The notes: generated by a model from the letters alone, not told the origin. Shown: positions 34,296 to 42,546, counted from the stretch's first letter. The stretch: 64,000 nucleotides of DNA from JBCBRD01 sp039819785 (GCA_039819785.1 JBCBRH010000010.1:1-64000), one strand, 5' to 3'. Program-made: numbers and translations.

Positions 34296-35211
34296 ACTTT
34301 TTTCCTGTTTTGCGGGCCGCGTGCTGTCCGTCCGGGTCGCCCAGCATGGGTCATAGCAAAATGCTGGCAATCCTCAAATATAATACGTTTGGAGGGATGC
34401 TATCAGCGGCAGGCAGTGGTCACACCGCGGGGCCGCATTGCCCTGGCCGAGGTTTATCGTTTCGTGGGCGAAAGGCACAACATCACGTGGGGCATGGCAC
34501 CTGATGAGTCCGAGCATGGCACGTGATGCGTTCGTGCAAGGCACGTAATTAGTTCGTGCAAGGCACGTGGAGTGTCAGCTCGGCATCCGCAACGTATTTT
34601 TCGCAAAGGTCAACGAAGCTTGCGTCAATACCGACTGTGCGACCGGCTGAGCGGAGACGAATTGGGCAGGCTCTGTGGCGATGGGCCATGCGGCCGTCGC
34701 TTGCGTAGGCGGGCTTGACTTTGGCTCTTTGGTTTTCAGCGCTGCACTATGAAGTGGCGCAAGTATGGGAAGGGGATCTCTAGAGCAACTGGTGGCTGTG
34801 TCCTTTTCACGGGTTCTGTTGCAGCTACCGTGGGTGTCAACGTCTTCTCGGTTGATCAAGCTCCAGGCGCTGGATAGCGGCTTTGCAGTTTGGACGGCCT
34901 TGGTCTTTCAACATTGTTGGACACGAGCCATTTTCGTTTTAGCGAGTCTGGAACTGTCGAATGTGATTTGCGATTTTTGTTGTTTTGGCCCCCACTCGTA
35001 TTTCCTCTAAGGGCCAGCGATAAAAGACCCTTGCTCATATCCGAATTGCAGCGTCCCCTTTTGTGTCTGCACCTGCATCCAGTATTAACGGTAGTGACGG
35101 CAGACCAAAAAGCGACAGCTGATATGGACAATCGGCATGGGTGCCATTGCGTTTGCAAAACGGGAGGTTTCCAATGTGCATTCGGGGCCGTTCCAGGTGA
35201 AATAGTGCGGT
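34296..35211. other. Long intergenic region, no convincing gene
   Basis: About 915 bp between two leftward genes. Apart from a 22-bp tandem repeat near its left part, I see no supported gene. A leftward open frame at 34575-34859 starts at a TTG without a ribosome site and has the composition of a Pro/Ala/Ser-rich tail, so it might be a remnant. Another open frame across 34856-35419 overlaps the downstream gene and looks random. A TATAATAC string at 34379-34386 could be a rightward -10 element, but nothing follows. Confidence 0.35.
34495..34570. repeat. Degenerate 22-bp tandem repeat, about 3.4 units
   Basis: Units at 34495-34516, 34517-34539 (23 bp), 34540-34561 and a partial unit to 34570. 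The core of each is GGCACgTgAT followed by aGTTCGTGCAA. Two units share GTTCGTGCAAGGCACGT exactly (34530-34546 and 34552-34568). GCACGT and CACGTG words recur, giving small overlapping palindromes. It lies upstream of the ABC ATPase gene in otherwise empty DNA. Confidence 0.7.
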
Positions 35212-35976
35212 TTATGCCGCTTTGACGCTCTTCAATCCCTGACGGCTTTTCGCAAGGCGAGCCTGCCTTGCAATCCGGTTTGAAAGCTGTTGGGTAAATG
35301 TGATTATGCGTTCTGCTACGTCGCTGGCAGCGCTTTGATCTTCTGCTGTTGCCCCAATGTGGTGGTTTCCGGCAAATTCGACCAAGCCGCCCAGTCGGGA
35401 TTGTAATTCCTGAATGCACGCGTATCCCGAACCCGATTTTGATCGCGTCGAGACGATGAATACCGGCTGGTTGACGGTTTCCAGCTCAATTTCAGTTTGC
35501 TGCCCGTTGCCTCGGGAGGGCCTGCCAAAACCAGTCATCATGAGCCCCACCGCGGAGAAAACGGCCAAGCCGGAAAACAGCGCTGGCGTGGTGCGGGCCG
35601 CTGTTGGAACATCAGGATCAATCAGTATTGCCCCATGAATGGTATCCTGAGACGCTGCCGCGAGGGCCAGCGCAGGGGTCGTCTCACGACCGGATGCGCA
35701 GACCAGCACAGTGCGGCACGTTTCCGACAGCTTCCGAGCTCGTAGCTCCGCTTCCATCGCGGTGCATGTCTGTACGACGACGTCTTCCTGATCGCAGAGG
35801 CCGATTGTACGCCGCCGCAATTGATCGGCCACTGTAGCAAATCCAATGTTTTCGGCGCGCAAGCCTTCAAGATCACGTGTGTTATTTGGGCCGTCGAGCC
35901 GCTCGGTGTGGTCCGCAATCAGCAGAATCGCGATTTTGCTGGATGCGTTGGCCTGTTTTGTGTCGAGCGTGGTCAT
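35212..35976 (-). CDS. Alpha/beta-hydrolase-like protein with a degenerate nucleophile, unknown function
   Basis: 254 residues, cytoplasmic, no signal peptide. By pattern it resembles an alpha/beta-hydrolase core: TVLVCASGRETTPALALAAAS at the nucleophile elbow, GAILIDPDVP as the next strand, QPVFIVSTRSKSG as the acid strand, and FAGNHHIGATAEDQ where the catalytic His would be. The elbow does not contain a canonical GxSxG, so it may be inactive or use another residue. An internal hydrophobic stretch (LFSGLAVFSAVGLMM) could be a cap or a membrane contact. The fold call is inference; the gene itself is well supported by its length and coding character. Confidence 0.65.
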   Translation of the reverse strand: MTTLDTKQANASSKIAILLIADHTERLDGPNNTRDLEGLRAENIGFATVADQLRRRTIGLCDQEDVVVQTCTAMEAELRARKLSETCRTVLVCASGRETTPALALAAASQDTIHGAILIDPDVPTAARTTPALFSGLAVFSAVGLMMTGFGRPSRGNGQQTEIELETVNQPVFIVSTRSKSGSGYACIQELQSRLGGLVEFAGNHHIGATAEDQSAASDVAERIITFTQQLSNRIARQARLAKSRQGLKSVKAA

Positions 35977-36314
35977 TCCTTTTGCCCCTGGTGCAGCATG
36001 TTGAACTGGGGCTTAGGGTAATCTGGCGAGCAGCCATCCGGCTGTTCCCGCTGGAACGCCAGAAGTGGCGATGTGTCGGCGTGCACGGTCTTGTGGTGTG
36101 CCTGCGACGGCTGACCAGGCATTTGTCTCGAAAAAACTGAATCCTGATTAATTATGCTCAGTTTGCTTGCAACGCCACAATGTGAGCGCTTGTTGGTGTC
36201 TCATAGTAGGACCTGTACCCTGGGACGGCTCGATCTGTGCCAGACTTTGCCATCACGCCGGAGCCTCTGAGCAGTCCGGGCTACTTGGCGCTTCAACAAC
36301 CCAGGAGATTGCCG
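35977..36314. other. Divergent intergenic region upstream of the bactofilin
   Basis: About 340 bp. It includes an AT-rich segment near 36128-36160 (GAAAAAACTGAATCCTGATTAATTATG) that may hold the bactofilin promoter. The rightward frame is open from 36237 (GTG) but lacks a ribosome site there. Nothing else recognised. Confidence 0.35.
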
Positions 36315-37007
36315 GTGCCGCCAACACAAGACAATGACGTTGTAGGAGCAGGTTCGGTTGGGACTTCGAAAGGCCATGCCGTGATCAGCGCCGACGCGAT
36401 CTTCGAGGGTAAAATCCTCAATGCGCAAGTTGTCGAAGTGTTTGGTGAAGTTCGCGGACAGATTGAAACGGGCCATCTCATTGTCCATCAAAGCGGGCAT
36501 GTCTTTGGGTCCAGCCGATCAACCAGCGCAAACATCGCTGGACAGGCTGAAGGCGAATTGATCGTCAAGGAACTCTGCACGATCCAGGCGACAGGCAACG
36601 TTGCAGGTGATGTCCGATATGGACGCCTTGCCTTGCTGGAGGGTGCAAATCTTGAGGCCCACATGCGAAACATACCGCCGGAACTGGGTGGTGATTTCGA
36701 ATTGGTGGTTCAGCGTGGCGAAGCTGTAGCCGTCACTACGGCGGACCTGACGGCTTTTGATCCTGATGATCAGCCCAGCGATCTGACATTTACCGTTTCA
36801 AATGTGACGACCGGCCATTTGGCTCGGAAGGCAGCGCGTGGGGCGCCTCTCGCGTCGTTCACGCAGGCTGAACTGGAAACCGGGGACGTGCTGTTTGTCC
36901 ATAACGCGTCGGCTACGGGTGATGGCCAGTTCGACGTGGTTGTCAGCGATGCAGCAGGAGCCACATCGGGGGCTGCCAGAACAGTCCGGGTCAAAATTGT
37001 CGGTTGA
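36315..37007 (+). CDS. Bactofilin fused to a CSPG/cadherin-like repeat
   Basis: 230 residues from the GTG at 36315, which has AGGAG seven bases upstream. Residues about 21-120 are a bactofilin beta-helix (AVISADAIFEGKI, VEVFGEVRGQIETGHLIV, QAEGELIVKELCTIQATGNV), the polymer-forming scaffold used in cell shape and stalk or septum organisation. Residues about 128-228 match a chondroitin-sulfate-proteoglycan-type repeat: LTAFDPDDQPSDLTFTVSN, GHLARKA, SFTQAELETGDVLFVHNAS, FDVVVSDAAG. Bactofilins are normally cytoplasmic, while CSPG repeats are known from secreted adhesins. No signal peptide precedes the bactofilin part, so the topology of the fusion is a puzzle. The GTG at 36237 is a longer alternative. 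Confidence 0.85.
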   Translation: MPPTQDNDVVGAGSVGTSKGHAVISADAIFEGKILNAQVVEVFGEVRGQIETGHLIVHQSGHVFGSSRSTSANIAGQAEGELIVKELCTIQATGNVAGDVRYGRLALLEGANLEAHMRNIPPELGGDFELVVQRGEAVAVTTADLTAFDPDDQPSDLTFTVSNVTTGHLARKAARGAPLASFTQAELETGDVLFVHNASATGDGQFDVVVSDAAGATSGAARTVRVKIVG

Positions 37008-37187
37008 CGTTCGACTGGCAGGCTCTGCAGCGGCGGTGAGCGTAAAAGACAACGCGCGTGCTGCGGTTGCGGCCTTCTAACTTGGCCGTGTCGGCCCCCT
37101 TGCCACCAATGCGGTGACGCGAGGCTGACACAGGACAACGCGTTGCCATTGGTGTCAACGACGTTCTCTAAGGTGCCGCTGGTTCGA

Positions 37188-37679
37188 CTACTGGCGGGCC
37201 TTCTTTTCAACCTCCATCTGCATACGGCGGTTGAGTTCCTTGAAGTCATACTCAAGCTGGTCGCAGGCTTTCTTCGGGCCCTCACAATTGACCACCATAT
37301 CGAGCGTTATCGTGTCACCTTCCTTGAGCGGCACACGACAAACCACAGCTGGATGCGCAGCCTGGCTATCCTGCGTGAACGTCCACATGGCAAAGGTGGC
37401 TTTGTCCTGAAGTGCGATGTAGGAGGCATCCTTATGGACCTGCTCCAGTTTCCGCTCGTCCTTGAGAAGCTTGAAGAGCTCAGACGGGGTCATGGAACTG
37501 GCTTCAGCGCAGGCTGAACTGCTTGAAGTTGACTGTGATGTGGTCTTATCGACCGTCGTTGTTCCTGCCGCTTCGGCTGCTGGCTCATCTTTGACCGGCG
37601 AAACAGCCACGGCGATGCTCGGGGCAAACATCAAACCGATGCAGGCCAGGGCCATTGCGGCTGTTGTGCGATTGCTCAT
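37188..37679 (-). CDS. Small exported protein of unknown function
   Basis: 163 residues from the ATG at 37679, with a strong GGAGG upstream; an ATG at 37703 is less likely. The leader MSNRTTAAMALACIGLMFAP continues to SIAVAVS, a signal peptide. A Ser/Thr/Ala-rich linker follows, then a folded part with three or four cysteines (SSACAEAS, AVVCRVPLKEG, VNCEGPKKACDQLEYDF) that could make disulphides in the periplasm, and a basic helical end. No family recognised. It lies upstream of alaS on the same strand, but is separated from it and transcribed toward the bactofilin. Confidence 0.8.
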   Translation of the reverse strand: MSNRTTAAMALACIGLMFAPSIAVAVSPVKDEPAAEAAGTTTVDKTTSQSTSSSSACAEASSMTPSELFKLLKDERKLEQVHKDASYIALQDKATFAMWTFTQDSQAAHPAVVCRVPLKEGDTITLDMVVNCEGPKKACDQLEYDFKELNRRMQMEVEKKARQ

Positions 37680-37815
37680 TACGTGGTCCTCCGTGGGCGT
37701 CATTGTTGCCGACGCGCCGTTATCGTTATGATCGTGTTGATTTGCGAGCTTGTTGCTTCACCCTCAGTGAATACGACAGCGCCGCGCCAGCCGACCGCTT
37801 TCGCTTATGGTTGTG

Positions 37816-40521
37816 TTAATTCTGAAGGCAGGCCTCGATCGCTTTAAGCGCGTCTGCTGCCTTTGTCCCGTCGGGACCACCAGCCTGCGCCATGTCAGGA
37901 CGTCCGCCGCCGCCTTTTCCTCCAAGTGCTTCGGCGCCTGCTCTGACCAGATCAACAGCGTTCCATGTTTCAATCAGGTCTTTTGTGACACCTACGGCCA
38001 GTCCGGCCTTGCCATCTTCGGTCGTGCCGACAATGGCGACGACGCCGGAACCAATCTGGTTCTTTCCGGTATCGATCAAACCTCGAAGGTCTTTTGGATT
38101 GAGCCCGTCGACTTTGCGGCTCAGGAAGTTTGTTGCGCCAATCTTGCGAACGGCATCACCTGCTGGGTCAGCTCCGTTGCCATCACCGATTGAAAGTGCG
38201 GCTTTGCGTTTGGCCTCGCTGAGTTGTTTTTCCAGTGTGCGCTTCTCTTCGATCAGCGTATTCAAGCGCTCCAAGACGTCTTCTGGCCGGGTTTTGAGAA
38301 GGGCTGCGGCATCCCTCAGCCTACGGTCCTGTTCGCTGAGATGGCGGCGGGCATTATCTGCTGTCAGCGCTTCGACGCGGCGGACACCTGATGCGCTTGC
38401 ACCTTCCGAAACGATTGTGATGACACCGATATCTCCCGTGCGTCTGACATGTGTCCCACCGCAGAGTTCGACCGACCAGGCCTGCCGACGATCAGAGCCC
38501 TCCGTGGTGTCTGCTGTTTTGTCTTCAGGGATCGCACCCATCGAGACGACGCGGACTTCATCGGCGTACTTTTCGCCGAAAAGTGCCATGGCGCCCGAGG
38601 TCAGTGCGTCATCGCGGTCCATGATCCGCGTGTTGACATCGGCATTCTGGGCAACGACGGCATTGGCGCGGCGGGACACGGTCTCGAGGTCTTCAACAGA
38701 CAATGGCTTGGCGTGTGAAAAATCAAACCGCAGTCTATCGGCCGAGACCAACGACCCCTTCTGCGCAACATGATCCCCCAGCGTATCACGAAGGGCTTGG
38801 TGAAGAATGTGGGTCGCAGAGTGATTGGCGCATGTTGCGTTGCGGCGCACGGCGTCCACGCTGAGGTGTACGGCATCACCTACGGCCAAGTGGCCCTCGG
38901 TCATCTGGCCCTTGTGCGCGAAGATATCTCCCAGTCTTTTTTGCGTATCAGTGACCTTGAAGATCGCCCCGTTTGCGGTTTCGATTGTGCCCTGATCGCC
39001 GAGCTGACCGCCGGATTCGGCGTAGAACGGTGTCTGGTTCAACACGACCCATGCCTCAGCGCCATCATCGGCCGTCAGCTGTTCGACGCTCGTACCTAAT
39101 TGGATGATTGCGACGACTTCGGCTTGCGCTGTCGTGGTGTCGTAACCCAAAAAGTCCGTTGCGCCGACCGCTTCGCGGACTTCGAACCAGGCAGGCTCGG
39201 TCTTTGCCTCACCGCTGCCCTTCCAGGCGGCGCGCGCGTCGGCTTTTTGCTGGGCCATGGCCGCATCGAAGCCGGCTTTGTCGACATTGATGTTGCGTGC
39301 GCGCAATGCATCTTCAGTCAGATCGAGCGGGAAGCCGTAAGTGTCGTATAGCTTGAAGGCCACGTCGCCGGATAACGTCTCGCCTCCGGTCAGTCCCTCG
39401 ATCGCGTCTGCAAGCAAGCTGAGCCCATGATCCAGGGTCTTCCGGAAACGGGTTTCCTCAGACTTCAAGACCTCTTCGATCATGGATTGGCCGCGTTGTA
39501 ATTCGGGATAGCTTTCGCCCATTTGACGAACGAGTGCTGGAACCAAGCGGTACAGCAACGGATCTTGGGCGCCGAGCAAATGGGCATGACGCATGGCGCG
39601 GCGCATGATCCTGCGCAGCACGTAGCCTCGTCCGTCGTTAGATGGCGTGACCCCATCGGTCATAAGAAAGCTGACGGCGCGGAGATGGTCGGCGATGACG
39701 CGATGGCTGGCCTTGTTCACACCTTCGGCGGCGACGCCCGTCGCGTTTACCGATGCCGCGATCAAGGCTTTGAACAGGTCGGTCTCGTAATTATCGTGCG
39801 TGCCTTGCAACACCGCCGCAATGCGCTCCAGCCCCATGCCTGTATCGATAGACGGTTTCGGGAGGGGCTGGCGGTCTCCTGGTCCGATTTGATCGAACTG
39901 CATGAACACGAGGTTCCAAATCTCAATGAACCTGTCGCCGTCCTCGTCCGGCGACCCCGGTGGACCACCTGGAATATGGTCGCCATGATCGTAGAATATT
40001 TCAGAGCATGGTCCGCACGGACCGGTATCGCCCATCTGCCAGAAGTTGTCTGAAGTGGCGATGCGGATGATTTTCTCATCGGCAAACCCGGTCAACTTCT
40101 TCCAGATGCCGAACGCTTCATCGTCGTCATGATAGACGGTGACAAGCAGACGGCTGGCGTCGAGGCCAAACTCGCGCGTGATCAGGGTCCACGCCAGCTC
40201 GATTGCGTCAGACTTGAAGTAGTCGCCGAACGAAAAATTCCCGAGCATCTCAAAGAATGTGTGGTGACGCGCGGTGTATCCGACGTTATCGAGATCATTA
40301 TGTTTGCCACCGGCGCGGACGCACTTTTGCGACGAAGCCGCCCTGTTGTAAGGGCGGGCTTCCTGGCCCAGAAATGTATCCTTGAACTGTACCATCCCGG
40401 CGTTGGTGAACATCAACGTCGGGTCGTTACGCGGTACGAGCGGCGACGACGGTACGATCGTGTGGCCAGCCTTCTCGAAATAGTTCAGGAAACCCCTACG
40501 GATTTCATTGACGCCGGTCAT
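37816..40521 (-). CDS. alaS: Alanyl-tRNA synthetase
   Basis: Charges tRNA-Ala and edits mischarged seryl and glycyl products. 901 residues. The N-terminus (TGVNEIRRGFLNYFEKAGH, then SSPLVPRNDPTLMFTNAGMVQFK) is the class II aminoacylation domain. The editing domain has its zinc-binding HSATHILHQALRDTLG and the later CGGTHVRRTGDIG, and the C-Ala domain ends with the GGGGRPDMAQAGG motif. It follows recA on the same strand, a conserved alphaproteobacterial pair. A strong hairpin in the gap may terminate recA or belong to the alaS leader. Confidence 0.98.
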   Translation of the reverse strand: MTGVNEIRRGFLNYFEKAGHTIVPSSPLVPRNDPTLMFTNAGMVQFKDTFLGQEARPYNRAASSQKCVRAGGKHNDLDNVGYTARHHTFFEMLGNFSFGDYFKSDAIELAWTLITREFGLDASRLLVTVYHDDDEAFGIWKKLTGFADEKIIRIATSDNFWQMGDTGPCGPCSEIFYDHGDHIPGGPPGSPDEDGDRFIEIWNLVFMQFDQIGPGDRQPLPKPSIDTGMGLERIAAVLQGTHDNYETDLFKALIAASVNATGVAAEGVNKASHRVIADHLRAVSFLMTDGVTPSNDGRGYVLRRIMRRAMRHAHLLGAQDPLLYRLVPALVRQMGESYPELQRGQSMIEEVLKSEETRFRKTLDHGLSLLADAIEGLTGGETLSGDVAFKLYDTYGFPLDLTEDALRARNINVDKAGFDAAMAQQKADARAAWKGSGEAKTEPAWFEVREAVGATDFLGYDTTTAQAEVVAIIQLGTSVEQLTADDGAEAWVVLNQTPFYAESGGQLGDQGTIETANGAIFKVTDTQKRLGDIFAHKGQMTEGHLAVGDAVHLSVDAVRRNATCANHSATHILHQALRDTLGDHVAQKGSLVSADRLRFDFSHAKPLSVEDLETVSRRANAVVAQNADVNTRIMDRDDALTSGAMALFGEKYADEVRVVSMGAIPEDKTADTTEGSDRRQAWSVELCGGTHVRRTGDIGVITIVSEGASASGVRRVEALTADNARRHLSEQDRRLRDAAALLKTRPEDVLERLNTLIEEKRTLEKQLSEAKRKAALSIGDGNGADPAGDAVRKIGATNFLSRKVDGLNPKDLRGLIDTGKNQIGSGVVAIVGTTEDGKAGLAVGVTKDLIETWNAVDLVRAGAEALGGKGGGGRPDMAQAGGPDGTKAADALKAIEACLQN

Positions 40522-40557
40522 GTGCGCTTCTCAAGCCTTGTGACGAGGAATGTAAAA

Positions 40558-40603
40558 GGGTGGACCTGCTCTAAGTATCCGGGTTGTCTGGCAGGTTCCA
40601 CCC
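40558..40603 (-). terminator. Strong hairpin between recA and alaS, probable recA terminator
   Basis: On the transcript strand the arms are GGGTGGAACCTGC and GCAGGTCCACCC (one bulged base) with a 21-nt loop, followed by CTTTTAC. That is the form of a weak intrinsic terminator placed about 95 nt after the recA stop and 37 nt before the alaS start. GGGTGGAACC is also the core word of Firmicute T-box antiterminators, but a stem I and specifier would not fit in the available space. Termination or attenuation is inference. Confidence 0.6.
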
Positions 40604-40683
40604 CGTTTGTGCTTTTCGCCCGTCACGGATGGCGCGTCAACGCACGCAAAACTGCGCCTTCTTTGGCTTAGATCTTTTTTCGC

Positions 40684-40713
40684 TCAGATCTTCTTGGCTC
40701 AGATCTTCTTGGC
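40684..40713. repeat. Perfect 15-bp tandem duplication across the recA stop codon
   Basis: TCAGATCTTCTTGGC at 40699-40713 (encoding Ala-Lys-Lys-Ile-stop of recA on the minus strand) is repeated exactly at 40684-40698. A degenerate third copy lies next to it at about 40668-40683. Each unit contributes a stop codon in the same frame. Confidence 0.85.
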
Positions 40714-41922
40714 TCTGGCCGGTTTTGCAGCCATGGCCAACGGCGTGGGTGCTAGCGTACCGAGCGGACCGGCGTCCAGTGGCAGATCGTCTCCGTCCTC
40801 GACAGGTGGCGTGCCTTCAGCATCCTTTTCAGGCTCAACAAGCAAATGGTCGGCGACAAGCCCTGCATTTTCCCGGATCGCGCGTTCGATCTCAAGTGCA
40901 ATTTTCGGGTTATCGCGCATGAACGTCTTGGAGTTCTCCCGGCCCTGACCGATTCGGGTATCGCCGTATGAGAACCAAGCACCGGCTTTGTCGATAATCC
41001 CGGCCTTGACACCAAGATCGACAATCTCGCCAACCTTTGAAATGCCTTCGCCATACATGATGTCAAATTCGACCTGCTTGAATGGCGGGGCGACTTTGTT
41101 TTTGACGACCTTGACGCGGGTCTGGTTGCCGACAACCTCGTCGCGGTCCTTGATGGCGCCAATCCGGCGGATGTCGAGGCGTACGGAGGCATAGAATTTG
41201 AGGGCATTCCCACCGGTCGTGGTTTCCGGGTTTCCGAACATCACGCCGATCTTCATTCGGATTTGGTTGATGAAGATGACCATGCAGTGCGATTTCGAGA
41301 TCGACCCTGTCAGTTTGCGGAGGGCCTGGCTCATAAGCCGGGCCTGGAGACCTGGGAGCGAGTCTCCCATTTCGCCTTCAAGCTCAGCTTTTGGCGTGAG
41401 GGCTGCAACCGAATCGATCACCAGAATGTCGACAGCGCCAGACCGTACAAGCGTATCGGCAATTTCGAGCGCCTGTTCTCCGGTGTCGGGCTGCGAAATC
41501 AAGAGGTCTTCGACTTTGACGCCAAGCTTGCGGGCGTAGACCGGGTCGAGGGCGTGTTCGGCATCAACGAAGGCGGTGACGCCACCTTTTTTCTGCGCTT
41601 CGGCCACCGCATGCAGCGCGAGCGTGGTCTTACCTGAGGATTCAGGCCCATAGATCTCAATGATCCGGCCCTTGGGTAACCCGCCAATGCCCAATGCGAT
41701 GTCGAGCCCCAAGGACCCGGTGGGTATTGCTTCCACGTCAATTGTTTTGTCGTTGGCACCGAGCCGCATAATTGAGCCCTTGCCAAAGTTCTTATCGATC
41801 TGGGCCAATGCGGCCTCGAGCGCCTTCTGCTTGTCCATTCCGCCCCCTCCAAAGTCGTGCGCACGTGATGTGCCGCCGTCGGCCTTGCGCCCCTGGACGA
41901 CACGCAGATCCGGCTTGCTCAT
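40699..41922 (-). CDS. recA: Recombinase RecA
   Basis: Strand-exchange protein and LexA co-protease. 407 residues, about 45-50 longer than usual. An N-terminal tail of 28 residues with GGGG precedes the conserved MDKQKALEAALAQIDKNFG, and the C-terminus has an acidic stretch (VEPEKDAEGTPPVEDGDDL) and a basic end AKPARAKKI. Walker A GPESSGKTT, the MAW-like and L1/L2 regions (EGEMGDSLPGLQARL; FINQIRMKIGVMFGNPETTTGGNALKF) are intact. Start ATG at 41922 has AAAGGA eight bases upstream. The promoter carries an SOS box. The stop codon region is duplicated in tandem. Confidence 0.98.
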   Translation of the reverse strand: MSKPDLRVVQGRKADGGTSRAHDFGGGGMDKQKALEAALAQIDKNFGKGSIMRLGANDKTIDVEAIPTGSLGLDIALGIGGLPKGRIIEIYGPESSGKTTLALHAVAEAQKKGGVTAFVDAEHALDPVYARKLGVKVEDLLISQPDTGEQALEIADTLVRSGAVDILVIDSVAALTPKAELEGEMGDSLPGLQARLMSQALRKLTGSISKSHCMVIFINQIRMKIGVMFGNPETTTGGNALKFYASVRLDIRRIGAIKDRDEVVGNQTRVKVVKNKVAPPFKQVEFDIMYGEGISKVGEIVDLGVKAGIIDKAGAWFSYGDTRIGQGRENSKTFMRDNPKIALEIERAIRENAGLVADHLLVEPEKDAEGTPPVEDGDDLPLDAGPLGTLAPTPLAMAAKPARAKKI

Positions 41923-41966
41923 AGCTTGATTCCTTTATCACACGAGTTGCTGATCCCGTCCAATCA

Positions 41967-42004
41967 TATGTACATGATTTGTTCTATTAGAACAAGAGGG
42001 GAAC
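41967..42004 (-). promoter_or_regulatory. recA promoter with LexA (SOS) box
   Basis: On the plus strand GAACAAGAGGGGAAC at 41990-42004 is GAAC-N7-GAAC, equal to GTTC-N7-GTTC on the recA strand, the alphaproteobacterial LexA site. A -35 TTGTTC (plus-strand 41990-41995) overlaps it, and a -10 TACATA (41967-41972) follows after 17 bp, leaving about 45 bp to the ATG. LexA bound here would block the promoter. Confidence 0.8.
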
Positions 42005-42202
42005 AACTGTCCTCAGCATACTGGGTGGGGAAACCAACCCGCGGTCTGTCCTTCGCGTCGGTATTGGACGTCGTGAAACCGCTTCCCGGGGTGCACGCGG
42101 GAAGCGGTTCTTTTTGCGATGGACGCCTGGGGGTCCGGCGCATCGCGGGAGCTGCCGTCCGTTGGCCAGTGTGAGGGCTTGTTGGCCGGTGGCGGCAGGA
42201 CT

Positions 42203-42266
42203 TGGAGCGGGAGATCCAGCATCGGGGGTATGGGGGTACACAATCGCTGGATCTCCGCTCCAAGGG
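42203..42266. other. 19-bp imperfect inverted repeat between recA and the transglycosylase gene
   Basis: Left arm CTTGGAGCGGGAGATCCAGC (42203-42222) and right arm GCTGGATCTCCGCTCCAAG (42248-42266) pair with one bulged G, enclosing a 25-nt G-rich loop. A weaker stem GGGCTGG/CCAGCCC follows near 42293-42320. The position, in the divergent region upstream of both genes, does not suit a terminator for either. Confidence 0.7.
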
Positions 42267-42276
42267 CGGAAACGTC

Positions 42277-42546
42277 ATGTTGCTCACGGTCCAAGGGCTG
42301 GGAGCGGGAATGTTCCAGCCCCTATCCGAGGACCTACGTTGTTTGGCCCGTTCTGATGGGCGGTTGGGTGATGTCCTCCTGGGCAACCGAGCACTTGAAT
42401 TGAGACTTGATTGGCAGGAGCCTAGCGGGCCGAGCGATGTTGATCTGTTCCTGGGGGAACACATTCCGTGGCAGGGGTTACCATCAACCGGTGTTGGCCC
42501 CGACGAGCCCGCGATCGGGCTCTTCACGACATTGAAAGGGCGGTGA
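42277..42546 (+). CDS. Possible small protein, unsupported by family
   Basis: An 89-residue open frame from an ATG at 42277 (alternatives upstream to 42202). It encodes a mildly acidic protein beginning MLLTVQGLGAGMFQPLSEDL and ending IGLFTTLKGR. Third-position base use is moderately GC-rich, which suggests coding, but there is no good ribosome site and the upstream part overlaps an inverted repeat. It could be a degraded gene. Listed because it fills an otherwise empty stretch of about 600 bp between recA and the next gene. Confidence 0.3.
   Translation: MLLTVQGLGAGMFQPLSEDLRCLARSDGRLGDVLLGNRALELRLDWQEPSGPSDVDLFLGEHIPWQGLPSTGVGPDEPAIGLFTTLKGR

Noticed and set aside
34500..34540. CTGATGAGTCCGAGC resembling a hammerhead ribozyme core
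   Set aside because: The conserved GAAA after stem II and the cleavage-site helix are missing; the string is part of the 22-bp tandem repeat.
34575..34859. 94-residue leftward frame, Pro/Ala/Ser-rich
   Set aside because: TTG start without a ribosome site and no family resemblance; at best a remnant.
34856..35419. 187-residue leftward frame
   Set aside because: Overlaps the better gene at 35212-35976 in another frame and has the composition of a shadow.
40522..40620. T-box riboswitch ahead of alaS
   Set aside because: Only the short GGGTGGAACC word fits; there is too little space for stem I and the specifier loop, and the family is not expected in this phylum. Kept as a terminator with a note.
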